The notes under the pieces are model-generated. The model was not told where the DNA came from. It worked only from the letters and a program-made list of their open reading frames with translations, and searched no databases. From NCBI RefSeq assembly GCF_001698125.1, contig NZ_CP013854.1, positions 558,001-622,000 of the forward strand: DNA of 64,000 nucleotides. The letters run 5' to 3'. This DNA comes from Pseudonocardia sp. HH130630-07 (lineage in GTDB: Bacteria > Actinomycetota > Actinomycetes > Mycobacteriales > Pseudonocardiaceae). Position numbers and translations under genes: made by a program. Each line of letters starts with the position of its first letter. The stretch's first letter is position 1. This document shows positions 57,200 to 64,000 of this stretch, piece after piece.

Positions 57200-57835
57200 C
57201 TACGATTCCACGGCCGTCCGGGGCGGGCGCAGCGCGGCCCACCCGGCGCGTACCGACTCCCCGCACGCCGCCGGCTCGTCACCGGCGGCGACGATCACCG
57301 CGGTGAGCAACGGGACCGCCGAGGCGAGCGTGCGCCGCGAGGCGACCCGGCTGACGACCAGCGACACGACCCCGTGACAGACCGTCCAGACCTCGGTGGC
57401 CAGCCGCTCGGGATCGGCGTCCGCACCGATCCGGCCCCCGTCCCGGCACCGCCGGGCGGCCCGCACCAGGTACCCGAGGGTGGCCCGGGCCGCCTCGACG
57501 TCCTCCAGCTCGACGGTCGCGTCGAACATCACGCGGTAGAGGTCGGGGTGCTCGAGCGCGTTGACCGCGTAGGCCGCCACCCCCGCCACCAGGTCCTCGA
57601 CCGGGTCGGCCGGCACGACCAGGGCGTCCATCCGGACCGCCAGCCGGGTGAAGCCCTCCTGGCGCAGCGCCCGCCACACCCCGTCCATACCGCCGAAGTA
57701 GGTGTAGACGGCCATGGTCGACACCCCGGTCCCGGCCACGAGCGACCGCAACGTGATCGGCTCCCGCTCGCGCAGCATCCTGGCCGCGCGTTCCAGCAGC
57801 TGGGTGCGCACCGCCGGGTCCCTCTGCCTCGCCAC
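57200..57835 (-). CDS. TetR-family transcriptional regulator
   Basis: 211 residues. The helix-turn-helix reads LREREPITLRSLVAGTGVSTMAVYTYFGGMDGVWRALRQEGF. The C-terminal part (ALEHPDLYRVMFDATVELEDVEAARATLGYLVRAARRC) resembles the TetR_C WHG-type domain. A palindrome lies 12 bp upstream of the GTG/ATG region. It has no obvious target beside it; the siderophore-binding gene on the same strand upstream has an iron box instead. It may be autoregulated. Confidence 0.9.
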   Translation of the reverse strand: MARQRDPAVRTQLLERAARMLREREPITLRSLVAGTGVSTMAVYTYFGGMDGVWRALRQEGFTRLAVRMDALVVPADPVEDLVAGVAAYAVNALEHPDLYRVMFDATVELEDVEAARATLGYLVRAARRCRDGGRIGADADPERLATEVWTVCHGVVSLVVSRVASRRTLASAVPLLTAVIVAAGDEPAACGESVRAGWAALRPPRTAVES

Positions 57836-57846
57836 CCGGAGATCCT

Positions 57847-57864
57847 ATGGCATCACAGTGCCAT
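57847..57864. promoter_or_regulatory. Operator-like palindrome upstream of the TetR gene at 57.2 kb
   Basis: ATGGCA-TCACAG-TGCCAT, perfect six-base arms with a 6-bp spacer, 11 bp before the gene start and 23 bp from the stop of the next gene. Confidence 0.6.
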
Positions 57865-57887
57865 CGAAAGCCGCCGCCGACGCCCGC

Positions 57888-58937
57888 TCAGCCCGCGGCA
57901 CGCCCGGCGGCCGCGGCCAGGATCGGCAGGTAGGAGTCCAGCACCCACGGGATGGACAGGACCGACGGCGCCGAACTCGCCACCACCCGGTCGGCGCCGA
58001 CGACCGGGGCGAACGCGTCCCGCGCCATGGCCGGCAGCAGCTCCAGGCCGGGTGTGGACCGGAACGCCTGCTCCTCCTCGGGGGACCCGAAGAACCCGAT
58101 CAGCAGGTCCGCGTCGACCCGCGAGAGCAGCTCGGTGCTGACCGTGTAGTAGACCTCGCCGGAGCCGGGGGCGTTCTGCTCCACGTACGGAGCCAGGGTC
58201 AGACCCATGTCCGTCACCAGACGGACCCGGACGTCGCCGGCCCGGAACACACCGAGGGCACCGCCGTCCATCCCCCCGGTGTAGACGAACGTCCGCCTGG
58301 CCAGCTGCGGGTACTCCCGGGCCGCCCCGGTGAGCAGCGCCGTCGTGTCCTCGACCAGCCGGGCGGCCCGCGCCGGATCGCCGAACACCTGCCCGGCGAT
58401 CCGGGTCTGGTCCTGCCAGCCGGTGGAGAACGCCGCGTCCGGGTAGGCGATCGTGGGGGCGATCGCCGACAGCTGCGCGTACTCCGGCGCGGTGAGCCCG
58501 GAGTAGGTCGCGAGCACGAGGTCCGGACCGGCCGCGGCGACCTCCTCGAACGGGACAGCCGCGAGATCGTCGGAGCCGATCACCCGCGGGAACGCGCCAC
58601 CGGCCCGGGTGATCGCGTCGCGCACCCAGGGCAGGACGCCCTCGGCGTCGCCCCCGTAGACGGTCCGCGGGATGGCGACCGGCACGACCCCCATCGCGAG
58701 TGCGACGTCGGCGTTGGCCGCGCTGAGGGTGACGACCCGCCGCGGCCGGTCCGGGACGACCGTCTCGCCGAGCGCGTGCCGGACCGTGACCGGGAAACCC
58801 TCGGCGACCGGCCCGGCCGCCGCGCCGCCGGCCCCGGCCGGACCCTCCGTCGAGCAGCCGCCGAGCAGGAACAGGCCGGCGGCCCCGGCGAGGACACCGC
58901 GGCGGTTCACGGCACGGGCGGACGGTACGACGGGCAC
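57888..58937 (-). CDS. Iron-siderophore ABC transporter substrate-binding lipoprotein
   Basis: 349 residues. A twin-Arg-like NRRGVLAGAAGLFLLGGC gives a lipobox (LGGC, Cys at about residue 28). The FecB/FepB-type periplasmic binding fold follows: VPDRPRRVVTLSAANADVALAMGVVPVAI, PFEEVAAAGPDLVLATYSGLT, LSAIAPTIAYPD and ADLLIGFFGSPEEEQAF. It binds ferric siderophores outside the cell. No permease or ATPase gene accompanies it, so it must use a system encoded elsewhere. A 19-bp iron box overlaps its promoter region, so IdeR/DtxR-type repression under iron sufficiency is expected. The GTG at 58937 is used. Confidence 0.9.
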   Translation of the reverse strand: MPVVPSARAVNRRGVLAGAAGLFLLGGCSTEGPAGAGGAAAGPVAEGFPVTVRHALGETVVPDRPRRVVTLSAANADVALAMGVVPVAIPRTVYGGDAEGVLPWVRDAITRAGGAFPRVIGSDDLAAVPFEEVAAAGPDLVLATYSGLTAPEYAQLSAIAPTIAYPDAAFSTGWQDQTRIAGQVFGDPARAARLVEDTTALLTGAAREYPQLARRTFVYTGGMDGGALGVFRAGDVRVRLVTDMGLTLAPYVEQNAPGSGEVYYTVSTELLSRVDADLLIGFFGSPEEEQAFRSTPGLELLPAMARDAFAPVVGADRVVASSAPSVLSIPWVLDSYLPILAAAAGRAAG

Positions 58938-58956
58938 GGTGACTCCCTCACGGACA

Positions 58957-58975
58957 CTAGGGAAGGCAACCCTAA
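58957..58975 (-). promoter_or_regulatory. IdeR/DtxR iron box
   Basis: Minus strand TTAGGGTTGCCTTCCCTAG agrees with the consensus TTAGGTTAGGCTAACCTAA at 13 of 19 positions, with TTAGG and CCTA arms intact. It lies 20 bp before the siderophore-binding lipoprotein gene. Confidence 0.75.
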
Positions 58976-58986
58976 CCCTGACTCCC

Positions 58987-61350
58987 TCAGCCGGTGTCCG
59001 ACGGTGGCCGCTCCCCCATCAGGTGCTCCACGAAGTAGTCCCACATGACCGTCCGCATGTAGGGCGTGACGACGTCGTAGTGGTCCCCGCCCGGCCACAC
59101 CTTCATGTCGAACCGCCGGTCGGCGGCGATCAGGGCCCGGACGAGCGCGAACGTGTGGTCCATCGTGGCGTTCGCGTCGCGGTCCCCGCAGAGCAGCAGC
59201 AGGCGCCCGCGCAGCCGGTCCGCCAGGTGCAGGTTGCCGAGCGCGTCGAGCGCCCGCGGATCGTGCGGACGACCGCCGCCGTCGGTGAGGAACCAGTCCC
59301 AGCTGCCCCGGGGCATCTTGCGGGCGTCGTGCACACCGGCCGAGCTGACCCCGACCCGGAAGAGATCGGGGAAGTACAGCATCGAGCGGACCGTGTTGTA
59401 GCCACCGTAGGAGTGGCCGGTCACGCCGACGCGGTCGAGATCGAGGGGATGGCGCGCGGCCAGCGCCCGGATCGCGGTGACGTGGTCGGCCAGGCCCCGC
59501 GGCTCGTCCGGGGCGCCGTGCGTCCACTGCCGGAACGTGCGGTGCCGGCCCGGGGTCCCCCGGCCGTCGAGCACGACGGTCGCGAAGCCGAGCGCGGCGT
59601 ACGCGGCGCCCATCTGGCCCCACGCCGCGTTGGCACCGCCGGTCAGCCAGCCGGCGGGCTGGGCGGAGACCTGGAATCCGGCGTACATCAGGTCGATCAC
59701 CGGCACCCTGGCCCCGGGCCGGATCCCGGGCGGCATCGTGAGCACCCCCCGCAGCTCGGAGCCGTCGTCGTCGGCGGTGACCAGGAACGGTTCGGGCACC
59801 GGGAAGCCGGCGTCGAGCAGCGCGGTGACGTCGGTGCGCTCCAGCTCGGCGGCGACGGCGCCGGTCCGGGCGTCGCGCAGCAGGACCGCGGGCGGGGTGG
59901 AGACCGTCGACACGTGGTCGACGAACCAGCGGCCGCTCGGGCTGATCGAGCTGCCCGCGCGGCCGCCGAAGACGGCGGTGAAGAAGGACGGCGCGGGCGC
60001 GATCAGCTCGTGGTCGGCGGGCTCGGGGGTGAGCACCGTCTGCCCGCCGCCGTCCAGGTCGGCCCGCAGGACGGTACGCCAGTACGGGTTGCGCCCGTCC
60101 TCGTCGCAGCCCGCGACGACGACGACCGCGCGCTCCCGCTCGTCCACCCGGAGGATGTCGCGGACGACGAGCGCCCCGCTGGTGATCGCCCCCAGCCGCC
60201 GGCCGGTGGTGAGGTCGTGCCGGTAGAGGTGCCCCCAGCCGTCCTCCTGGGAGAACCAGACGACCTCGTTCGACGCGGGGAGCACCCGGACCAGCGGCAG
60301 CGCGTAGAGGAAGGTGTTGGGTTCGTACATCGGCTCGGCCGTCTCGGTGAGCACCACCGTGCGCTCCCCCGTGCCGGTGTCGAGCCGGACCAGGGCCGCC
60401 GTCCGCGCACCCGGCACGTGGTCGAGCAGGTAGACGGCGGACTCGTCGGGGGCCCAGGCGACCGTGTCCGTCCCGACCCGCGCGAGGCCCGTCACCAGGT
60501 CGTTCCCGGCGTCGAGCACCGTGCGCACCCCGGTCTCGACGTCGACGACCACGAGCTCGTGCGCACCGTCCGGGATCTCGTCCTCGTGGTGGTAGCGGAA
60601 CGGCCGGGATCGCGGCCCGGCCCGGTCCGGGGGCAACTGGTCGACGAACGGGTGCTCGGGGGTGCTGCGCTCGTCCAGCCGGCCGGCGAGCACCCGGCGG
60701 CCGGACGGGGAGAAGCAGGTCATGGCGGGCGGCAGCACCCGGTCCGCGGCGGCGAGCGGCAGCAGCGCCCGGCCGAGGTCCGGCGGCGCACCCCAGGCCC
60801 GGAACGGTTCGCCGTCCGCGGTGAGCCGCCGTTCCGTGCCCGTTGCACGGTCGCGCAGCCACAGGTCGTCGTCGCGGCGGAACAGCCGGCGCCGGCCGTC
60901 CGGGGAGTCGAGCACCCCGGGGTCCGCGGCGACGGCGATCCGGTCACCGGCCGGGGACAGCACGGCACGACGGCCGTCGGCGAGCCCCACGACGACCTCG
61001 TCACCCGCCCGCCGGTACTCCACGACGGCCGTCGTGGCCGGGTCGGCGGGCGCACCGAGCACCGTCGTGAGCCGCACCGCCAGGTCGGCCGCGTCGAACA
61101 GGGGCTCGCGCCGGAGCCCGTCCGGGTCGAGGAGCACGTAGTCGAACCCACCGCCGTCGGCGTCGCGGCGGTACCAGAAGCGGTCGCCGTCGCCGGTCCA
61201 CTCGGGGACCACCCGCCGGTTGCGCATCAGGCCGGGCAGCTTCTCCGGGACCAGCGCCCCGGCCCGCCGGTAGCGCTCGGCGAGCTGCGCCGACGGCTGG
61301 GTCGATGGCTGGGTCGATGGCTGGGTCGATGGCTGGGTCGATTCCTGCAT
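58987..61350 (-). CDS. S9 family prolyl-oligopeptidase-type peptidase
   Basis: 787 residues without a signal peptide. The N-terminal two thirds (about 40-520) are a DPP-IV-like beta propeller (SPSGRRVLAGRLDERS, SQEDGWGHLYRHDLTTG). The C-terminal third is the alpha/beta-hydrolase domain. The nucleophile Ser is in GVTGHSYGGYNTVRSMLYFPD, the Asp in LLCGDRDANATM and the His in WPGGDHYDV. It cleaves short, often Pro-containing peptides or modified dipeptides. Residues 4-19 are four STQP repeats, encoded by a 12-bp tandem repeat. It is co-transcribed with the amidohydrolase gene 29 bp upstream. Together with the divergent peptide-binding lipoprotein this suggests peptide uptake and degradation. Confidence 0.9.
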   Translation of the reverse strand: MQESTQPSTQPSTQPSTQPSAQLAERYRRAGALVPEKLPGLMRNRRVVPEWTGDGDRFWYRRDADGGGFDYVLLDPDGLRREPLFDAADLAVRLTTVLGAPADPATTAVVEYRRAGDEVVVGLADGRRAVLSPAGDRIAVAADPGVLDSPDGRRRLFRRDDDLWLRDRATGTERRLTADGEPFRAWGAPPDLGRALLPLAAADRVLPPAMTCFSPSGRRVLAGRLDERSTPEHPFVDQLPPDRAGPRSRPFRYHHEDEIPDGAHELVVVDVETGVRTVLDAGNDLVTGLARVGTDTVAWAPDESAVYLLDHVPGARTAALVRLDTGTGERTVVLTETAEPMYEPNTFLYALPLVRVLPASNEVVWFSQEDGWGHLYRHDLTTGRRLGAITSGALVVRDILRVDERERAVVVVAGCDEDGRNPYWRTVLRADLDGGGQTVLTPEPADHELIAPAPSFFTAVFGGRAGSSISPSGRWFVDHVSTVSTPPAVLLRDARTGAVAAELERTDVTALLDAGFPVPEPFLVTADDDGSELRGVLTMPPGIRPGARVPVIDLMYAGFQVSAQPAGWLTGGANAAWGQMGAAYAALGFATVVLDGRGTPGRHRTFRQWTHGAPDEPRGLADHVTAIRALAARHPLDLDRVGVTGHSYGGYNTVRSMLYFPDLFRVGVSSAGVHDARKMPRGSWDWFLTDGGGRPHDPRALDALGNLHLADRLRGRLLLLCGDRDANATMDHTFALVRALIAADRRFDMKVWPGGDHYDVVTPYMRTVMWDYFVEHLMGERPPSDTG
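61297..61344 (-). repeat. 12-bp tandem repeat encoding STQP repeats
   Basis: Almost four copies of CTGGGTCGATGG (61297-61308, 61309-61320, 61321-61332, and a variant at 61333-61344) lie in the first codons of the S9 peptidase gene. Being a multiple of three, copy-number change would not break the frame. Confidence 0.85.
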
Positions 61351-61379
61351 CGGTGACGACCTCCGTGTGGACGGCGGGT

Positions 61380-62639
61380 TCAGCGGGTGTCCTTGACGAC
61401 CCGCCCGGCCCGGAGCACGACGACGACCTCGCCGGGCCGGTCGAACACCTCCGGGTCGGCCAGCGGATCGGCGGCGAAGACGGTGAGGTCGGCGACCTTG
61501 CCGGGTTCGACGGTCCCGGCGTCGTCGGCGATGCCGAGGATCCGGGCGTTGTCGCGGGTCGCCGACAGCAGGGCCGCCATCGGGGACTCGATCCGGGACC
61601 GCAACAGCAGCTCGCGACCACGCCGGTCCTGGTCCGGCCCGGTGTAGTCGGATCCGGAACCGACGAGCACGCCGGCCGCCCGGGACGCCAGGACCGCCTC
61701 GCCCTGCGCCTCCAGGATCCCGGCCACCCGGTCACCGACGTGCGCCGGCAGCCCGGCCGCCGCCGCTCCGGTGAGCAGCCGTTCGGCCACCGCGAGGGTC
61801 GGGACGTGCGCGACACCCCGCGCGGCCATCAGCGCCGCGGTCCCCTCGTCGATGCCGGAACCGTGCTCGACGCACCGCACCCCGGCGTCGATCGCGGTGC
61901 GCAGGCCGGCGGTGTTGTGCGCGTGCACGGTCACGTACGTCCCGCGGGCGCTCGCCTCGGCGACCGCGGCGGCGATCTCGGAGAACGTGAACTGGGTGTC
62001 GGACAGCTCGTCGAAGTGCGAGACCACGCCGCCGGTCACGCACATCTTGAGGAAGTCGGCGCCCCGCCGGAACACCTCCCGGGCCGTCCGCCGCACCTCG
62101 TCCGGGCCGTCGGCCACCAGCGACAGCGCCGTCAGCCCCGGCACGTGGTGCGACGGCCAGTGGGCGGGGTCCTCCCAGACGGCGCCCAGGTAGCCGTGCC
62201 CGCCGGTCTGGGCCAGCGCCGGCCCGCACTGCAGGATCCGGGGGCCGGGGACGCGGCCGTCCGCGACGACCTGCGCCACCCCCCGGTCGAGCCCCCCGGT
62301 GTCGCGCACCGTGGTGAACCCGGACTCCAGCGTGCGCCGGCAGTTCTCGAAGACGTCCGCCGCCAGCTCGGCGACCGGGATCCGGTGGGCCATCATCCGG
62401 TCCAGGTCGCTGGAGAGCCCGAGATGGACGTGTGCGTCGATCAGGCCCGGGGTCAGGACCAGCCCGGTCAGGTCGAGGACGTCCGCACCGGCCGGTGGCC
62501 GGCCGCCGAGCGCGACGATGCGCCCGTCCGCCACGACGACGGAGCGGTCGGCGACCGGATCGGCCCCGGTCCCGTCGACGACGGTGGCCCCGGTGAGCCA
62601 GCGGGCCCGCCCGGTGCCGTCGAGCTGGTCCCGGTCCAT
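61380..62639 (-). CDS. Amidohydrolase-family metal-dependent hydrolase (Xaa-Pro dipeptidase-like)
   Basis: 419 residues. The first metal site is GLIDAHVHLGLSSD (HxH). The carboxylated-Lys region is likely RRGADFLKMCVTGGVVS, metal histidines are in VTVHAHNTAG and RCVEHGSGID, and the catalytic Asp lies in LVGSGSDYTGP. The C-terminal VEPGKVADLTVFAADPL closes the composite beta domain. This is the imidazolonepropionase/prolidase-like branch that hydrolyses Xaa-Pro or Xaa-Arg dipeptides. It is upstream of the S9 peptidase in the same operon and divergent from a peptide-binding lipoprotein gene. I use the ATG at 62639; the upstream extension lies in the 202-bp divergent gap, which shows no other feature. 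Confidence 0.88.
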   Translation of the reverse strand: MDRDQLDGTGRARWLTGATVVDGTGADPVADRSVVVADGRIVALGGRPPAGADVLDLTGLVLTPGLIDAHVHLGLSSDLDRMMAHRIPVAELAADVFENCRRTLESGFTTVRDTGGLDRGVAQVVADGRVPGPRILQCGPALAQTGGHGYLGAVWEDPAHWPSHHVPGLTALSLVADGPDEVRRTAREVFRRGADFLKMCVTGGVVSHFDELSDTQFTFSEIAAAVAEASARGTYVTVHAHNTAGLRTAIDAGVRCVEHGSGIDEGTAALMAARGVAHVPTLAVAERLLTGAAAAGLPAHVGDRVAGILEAQGEAVLASRAAGVLVGSGSDYTGPDQDRRGRELLLRSRIESPMAALLSATRDNARILGIADDAGTVEPGKVADLTVFAADPLADPEVFDRPGEVVVVLRAGRVVKDTR

Positions 62640-62841
62640 GCCCCGGACTCTGCGGGCCCGGCGGGCCGGGCCACCAGCGGCATCCGTCCAGGCCGGGCCC
62701 GGCCGGACACGACATCCGTCGAGTTGCGACATCCGTCCAGCCGGCGTGCCGAGCAGGACGACAGCTGTCCATGGGCCCGCACCGATGTGACCCATGACAC
62801 TGATCCCGATCCGCACCACCGGACCGCGACGAGGAGCCAGC

Positions 62842-64000
62842 ATGCGCAGCAGAAGACGCCGGGTGCCGGCCCTCGTGGCGGCCGTCGTCTGCACCGTGGT
62901 CCTCGCCACCGCGTGCACCGGTTCGTCCACGCCGTCCGGGCCCGGGGGTACGGCGGACTCCTTCACCTTCGCGTTGCCGGCCGCGCCGATCTCGCTGGAC
63001 GTCGTCAAGGACTTCGTCGGCAACACCATGCAGGTCGTGGCGCCGGTGACGGAGAAGCTGGAACTGGTGTCCGAGACCGGCGAGGTCTCCCCCGGCCTCG
63101 CGGCGTCGGTCGCCGAACCGGACCCGACGACGCTGGTCTACACCCTGCGCCCGGACGTGCGGTTCTCCGACGGCGCCCCGCTGACCAGTGACGACGTCGT
63201 CTGGAGTCTGAAGCACGCCGCGGACACGGCCGCCGGGGCGCAGACCGCGGGGAACATCACCTGGATCGAGAGCGTGACGGCGACCGGCCCGCTGGAGGTG
63301 ACGGTGCGCACGACGCAGCCGGTACCGAACGCCCGGGGCAGCATCGCCGTCGTCGGGTTCGTCCAGCAGGCCGCGTTCGGCCGCGCGCACCCCGAGGACC
63401 TGGGGACGCCCGCGGCCTCCCCGGTGGGCACGGGGCCCTACCGGATCGCCGCGAACACCCCCGACCGCATCACCCTGGAACGCAACCCGCACTTCCGCGG
63501 CCCCGCGCCCCGGGTCGCGACGATCCACTTCACCTTCATCCCGCAGGACAACTCCGCCCAGCTCGCGATGCGGTCCGGCGCGCTGCAGGGTGCGGTCGCG
63601 TCGAACCTGAAGACCGTCGACCAGTGGCGGGCGATCCCCGGGACGACGCCGTACGAGATGCCGTCGCTCTACACCACGTTCCTGACGATGGACACCACGA
63701 CCGCGCCGCTCGACGACGTCCACGTCCGCCGTGCGATCGCCCACTCCGTCGACCGTGCCGGTGTCCTGTCGGCGGGCTACGGCTCCTACGCGACGCTGCT
63801 GCGCGGCCTGGCCCCGCCGGGCCTGCTGGCGAGCGTCGCGCCGTCCACCGACGCCGTCGACGCGTTCCTCGACGGCCTCCCGCAGTACGACCTGGACCCG
63901 GCCGCGGCACGGGACGAGCTGGCCCGGTCGGCGTACCCGCAGGGGTTCACCCTGGACGTCCCGGTCATCACCGGGAACCCGGCGTCCGAGCTCGTGGTCC
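62842..64000 (+). CDS. ABC transporter substrate-binding lipoprotein, family 5 (partial)
   Basis: 386 residues are visible before the window ends. The signal sequence MRSRRRRVPALVAAVVCTVVLATAC ends in a lipobox (ATAC, Cys at residue 25). The family 5 core follows: GLAASVAEPDPTTLVYTLRPDVRFSDGAPLTSDDVVWSL, VGTGPYRIAA, ERNPHFRGPAPRVATI and VHVRRAIAHSVDRAGVLSAG. It binds peptides or related solutes for an ABC importer, presumably encoded just outside the window. It is divergent from the amidohydrolase/S9 peptidase operon. GAGGAG at 62831-62836 supports the ATG at 62842. It is not closely similar to the other family 5 protein at 39.7 kb. Confidence 0.9.
   Translation, partial: MRSRRRRVPALVAAVVCTVVLATACTGSSTPSGPGGTADSFTFALPAAPISLDVVKDFVGNTMQVVAPVTEKLELVSETGEVSPGLAASVAEPDPTTLVYTLRPDVRFSDGAPLTSDDVVWSLKHAADTAAGAQTAGNITWIESVTATGPLEVTVRTTQPVPNARGSIAVVGFVQQAAFGRAHPEDLGTPAASPVGTGPYRIAANTPDRITLERNPHFRGPAPRVATIHFTFIPQDNSAQLAMRSGALQGAVASNLKTVDQWRAIPGTTPYEMPSLYTTFLTMDTTTAPLDDVHVRRAIAHSVDRAGVLSAGYGSYATLLRGLAPPGLLASVAPSTDAVDAFLDGLPQYDLDPAAARDELARSAYPQGFTLDVPVITGNPASELVV

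Noticed and set aside
57186..57210. GGGTTCGACTACGATTCC as a tRNA T-arm
   Set aside because: No matching acceptor, D or anticodon arms could be found around it.

Overview
The window is very GC-rich, actinobacterial DNA. GTG starts are common, genes are packed with ATGA/GTGA/TGATG overlaps, and several genes look leaderless (TANNNT -10 box, 6-8 nt, then the start codon). The order hemW, sulfite reductase-cysH, lepA, rpsT, holA, comEC, comEA, degV, octT, gpgP, rsfS matches the Mycobacterium tuberculosis Rv2388c-Rv2421c neighbourhood as I remember it. Together with the protein style this suggests a Pseudonocardiales organism, perhaps Pseudonocardia (inference).

Layout. (1) 1-3.1 kb, minus: hemW (partial) behind two paralogous membrane proteins with PH-like domains. 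(2) 3.2-8.3 kb, plus: assimilatory sulfate reduction, namely an RRHVDL-type leader peptide, siroheme sulfite reductase, a zinc-ribbon protein, cysH, cysD and cysN. cysD and cysN each carry a one-base frameshift in a G run. A strong terminator follows. (3) 8.5-12 kb: a TauE/SafE exporter converging on a large FAD/NAD(P)-binding protein, which has a second RRHVDL leader. (4) 12.2-16.2 kb: small protein, enoyl-CoA hydratase, sirtuin, zinc-free alcohol-dehydrogenase-like protein, MarR regulator. (5) 16.2-29 kb: conserved core with lepA, rpsT, holA, thrC (under an S-box SAM riboswitch), comEC, comEA, degV, a FGGY kinase, octT, gpgP and rsfS. (6) 29.1-55.9 kb: accessory block between rsfS and nadD, which are neighbours in mycobacteria. 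Its centre (30.8-46 kb) is a sugar-acid catabolic cluster: enolase-superfamily dehydratase, HpcH/HpaI aldolase, aldo/keto reductase, D-2-hydroxyacid dehydrogenase, an atypical Nramp-fold transporter, an in-frame DUF1537-kinase/PdxA2-dehydrogenase fusion, DeoR regulator, peptide-type ABC transporter and sialidase-like protein. Both ABC permease genes are disrupted, one by two compensating frameshifts and one by two Trp-to-TGA stops. A methyltransferase, DedA protein, P450/ferredoxin/TetR set, MetX-like acyltransferase and TetR-controlled flavin monooxygenase follow. (7) 55.9-64 kb: nadD with AlkB, a TetR gene, an iron-box-controlled siderophore-binding lipoprotein, an S9 peptidase/amidohydrolase pair, and a divergent peptide-binding lipoprotein cut by the window edge.

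How it fits together. Sulfate reduction (region 2) supplies sulfide. The two leader peptides suggest that the reductase operon and the FAD protein share a sulfur- or cysteine-linked control. SAM is sensed at thrC. The sugar-acid cluster reads as uptake, dehydration or oxidation, phosphorylation and oxidative decarboxylation, with repeated TGCGC/GCGCA palindromes in its two regulatory gaps as candidate DeoR operators. The indels and stops in four genes are either real decay or uncorrected sequencing errors; raw reads would decide. I saw no tRNA, rRNA, CRISPR array, transposase or phage gene.
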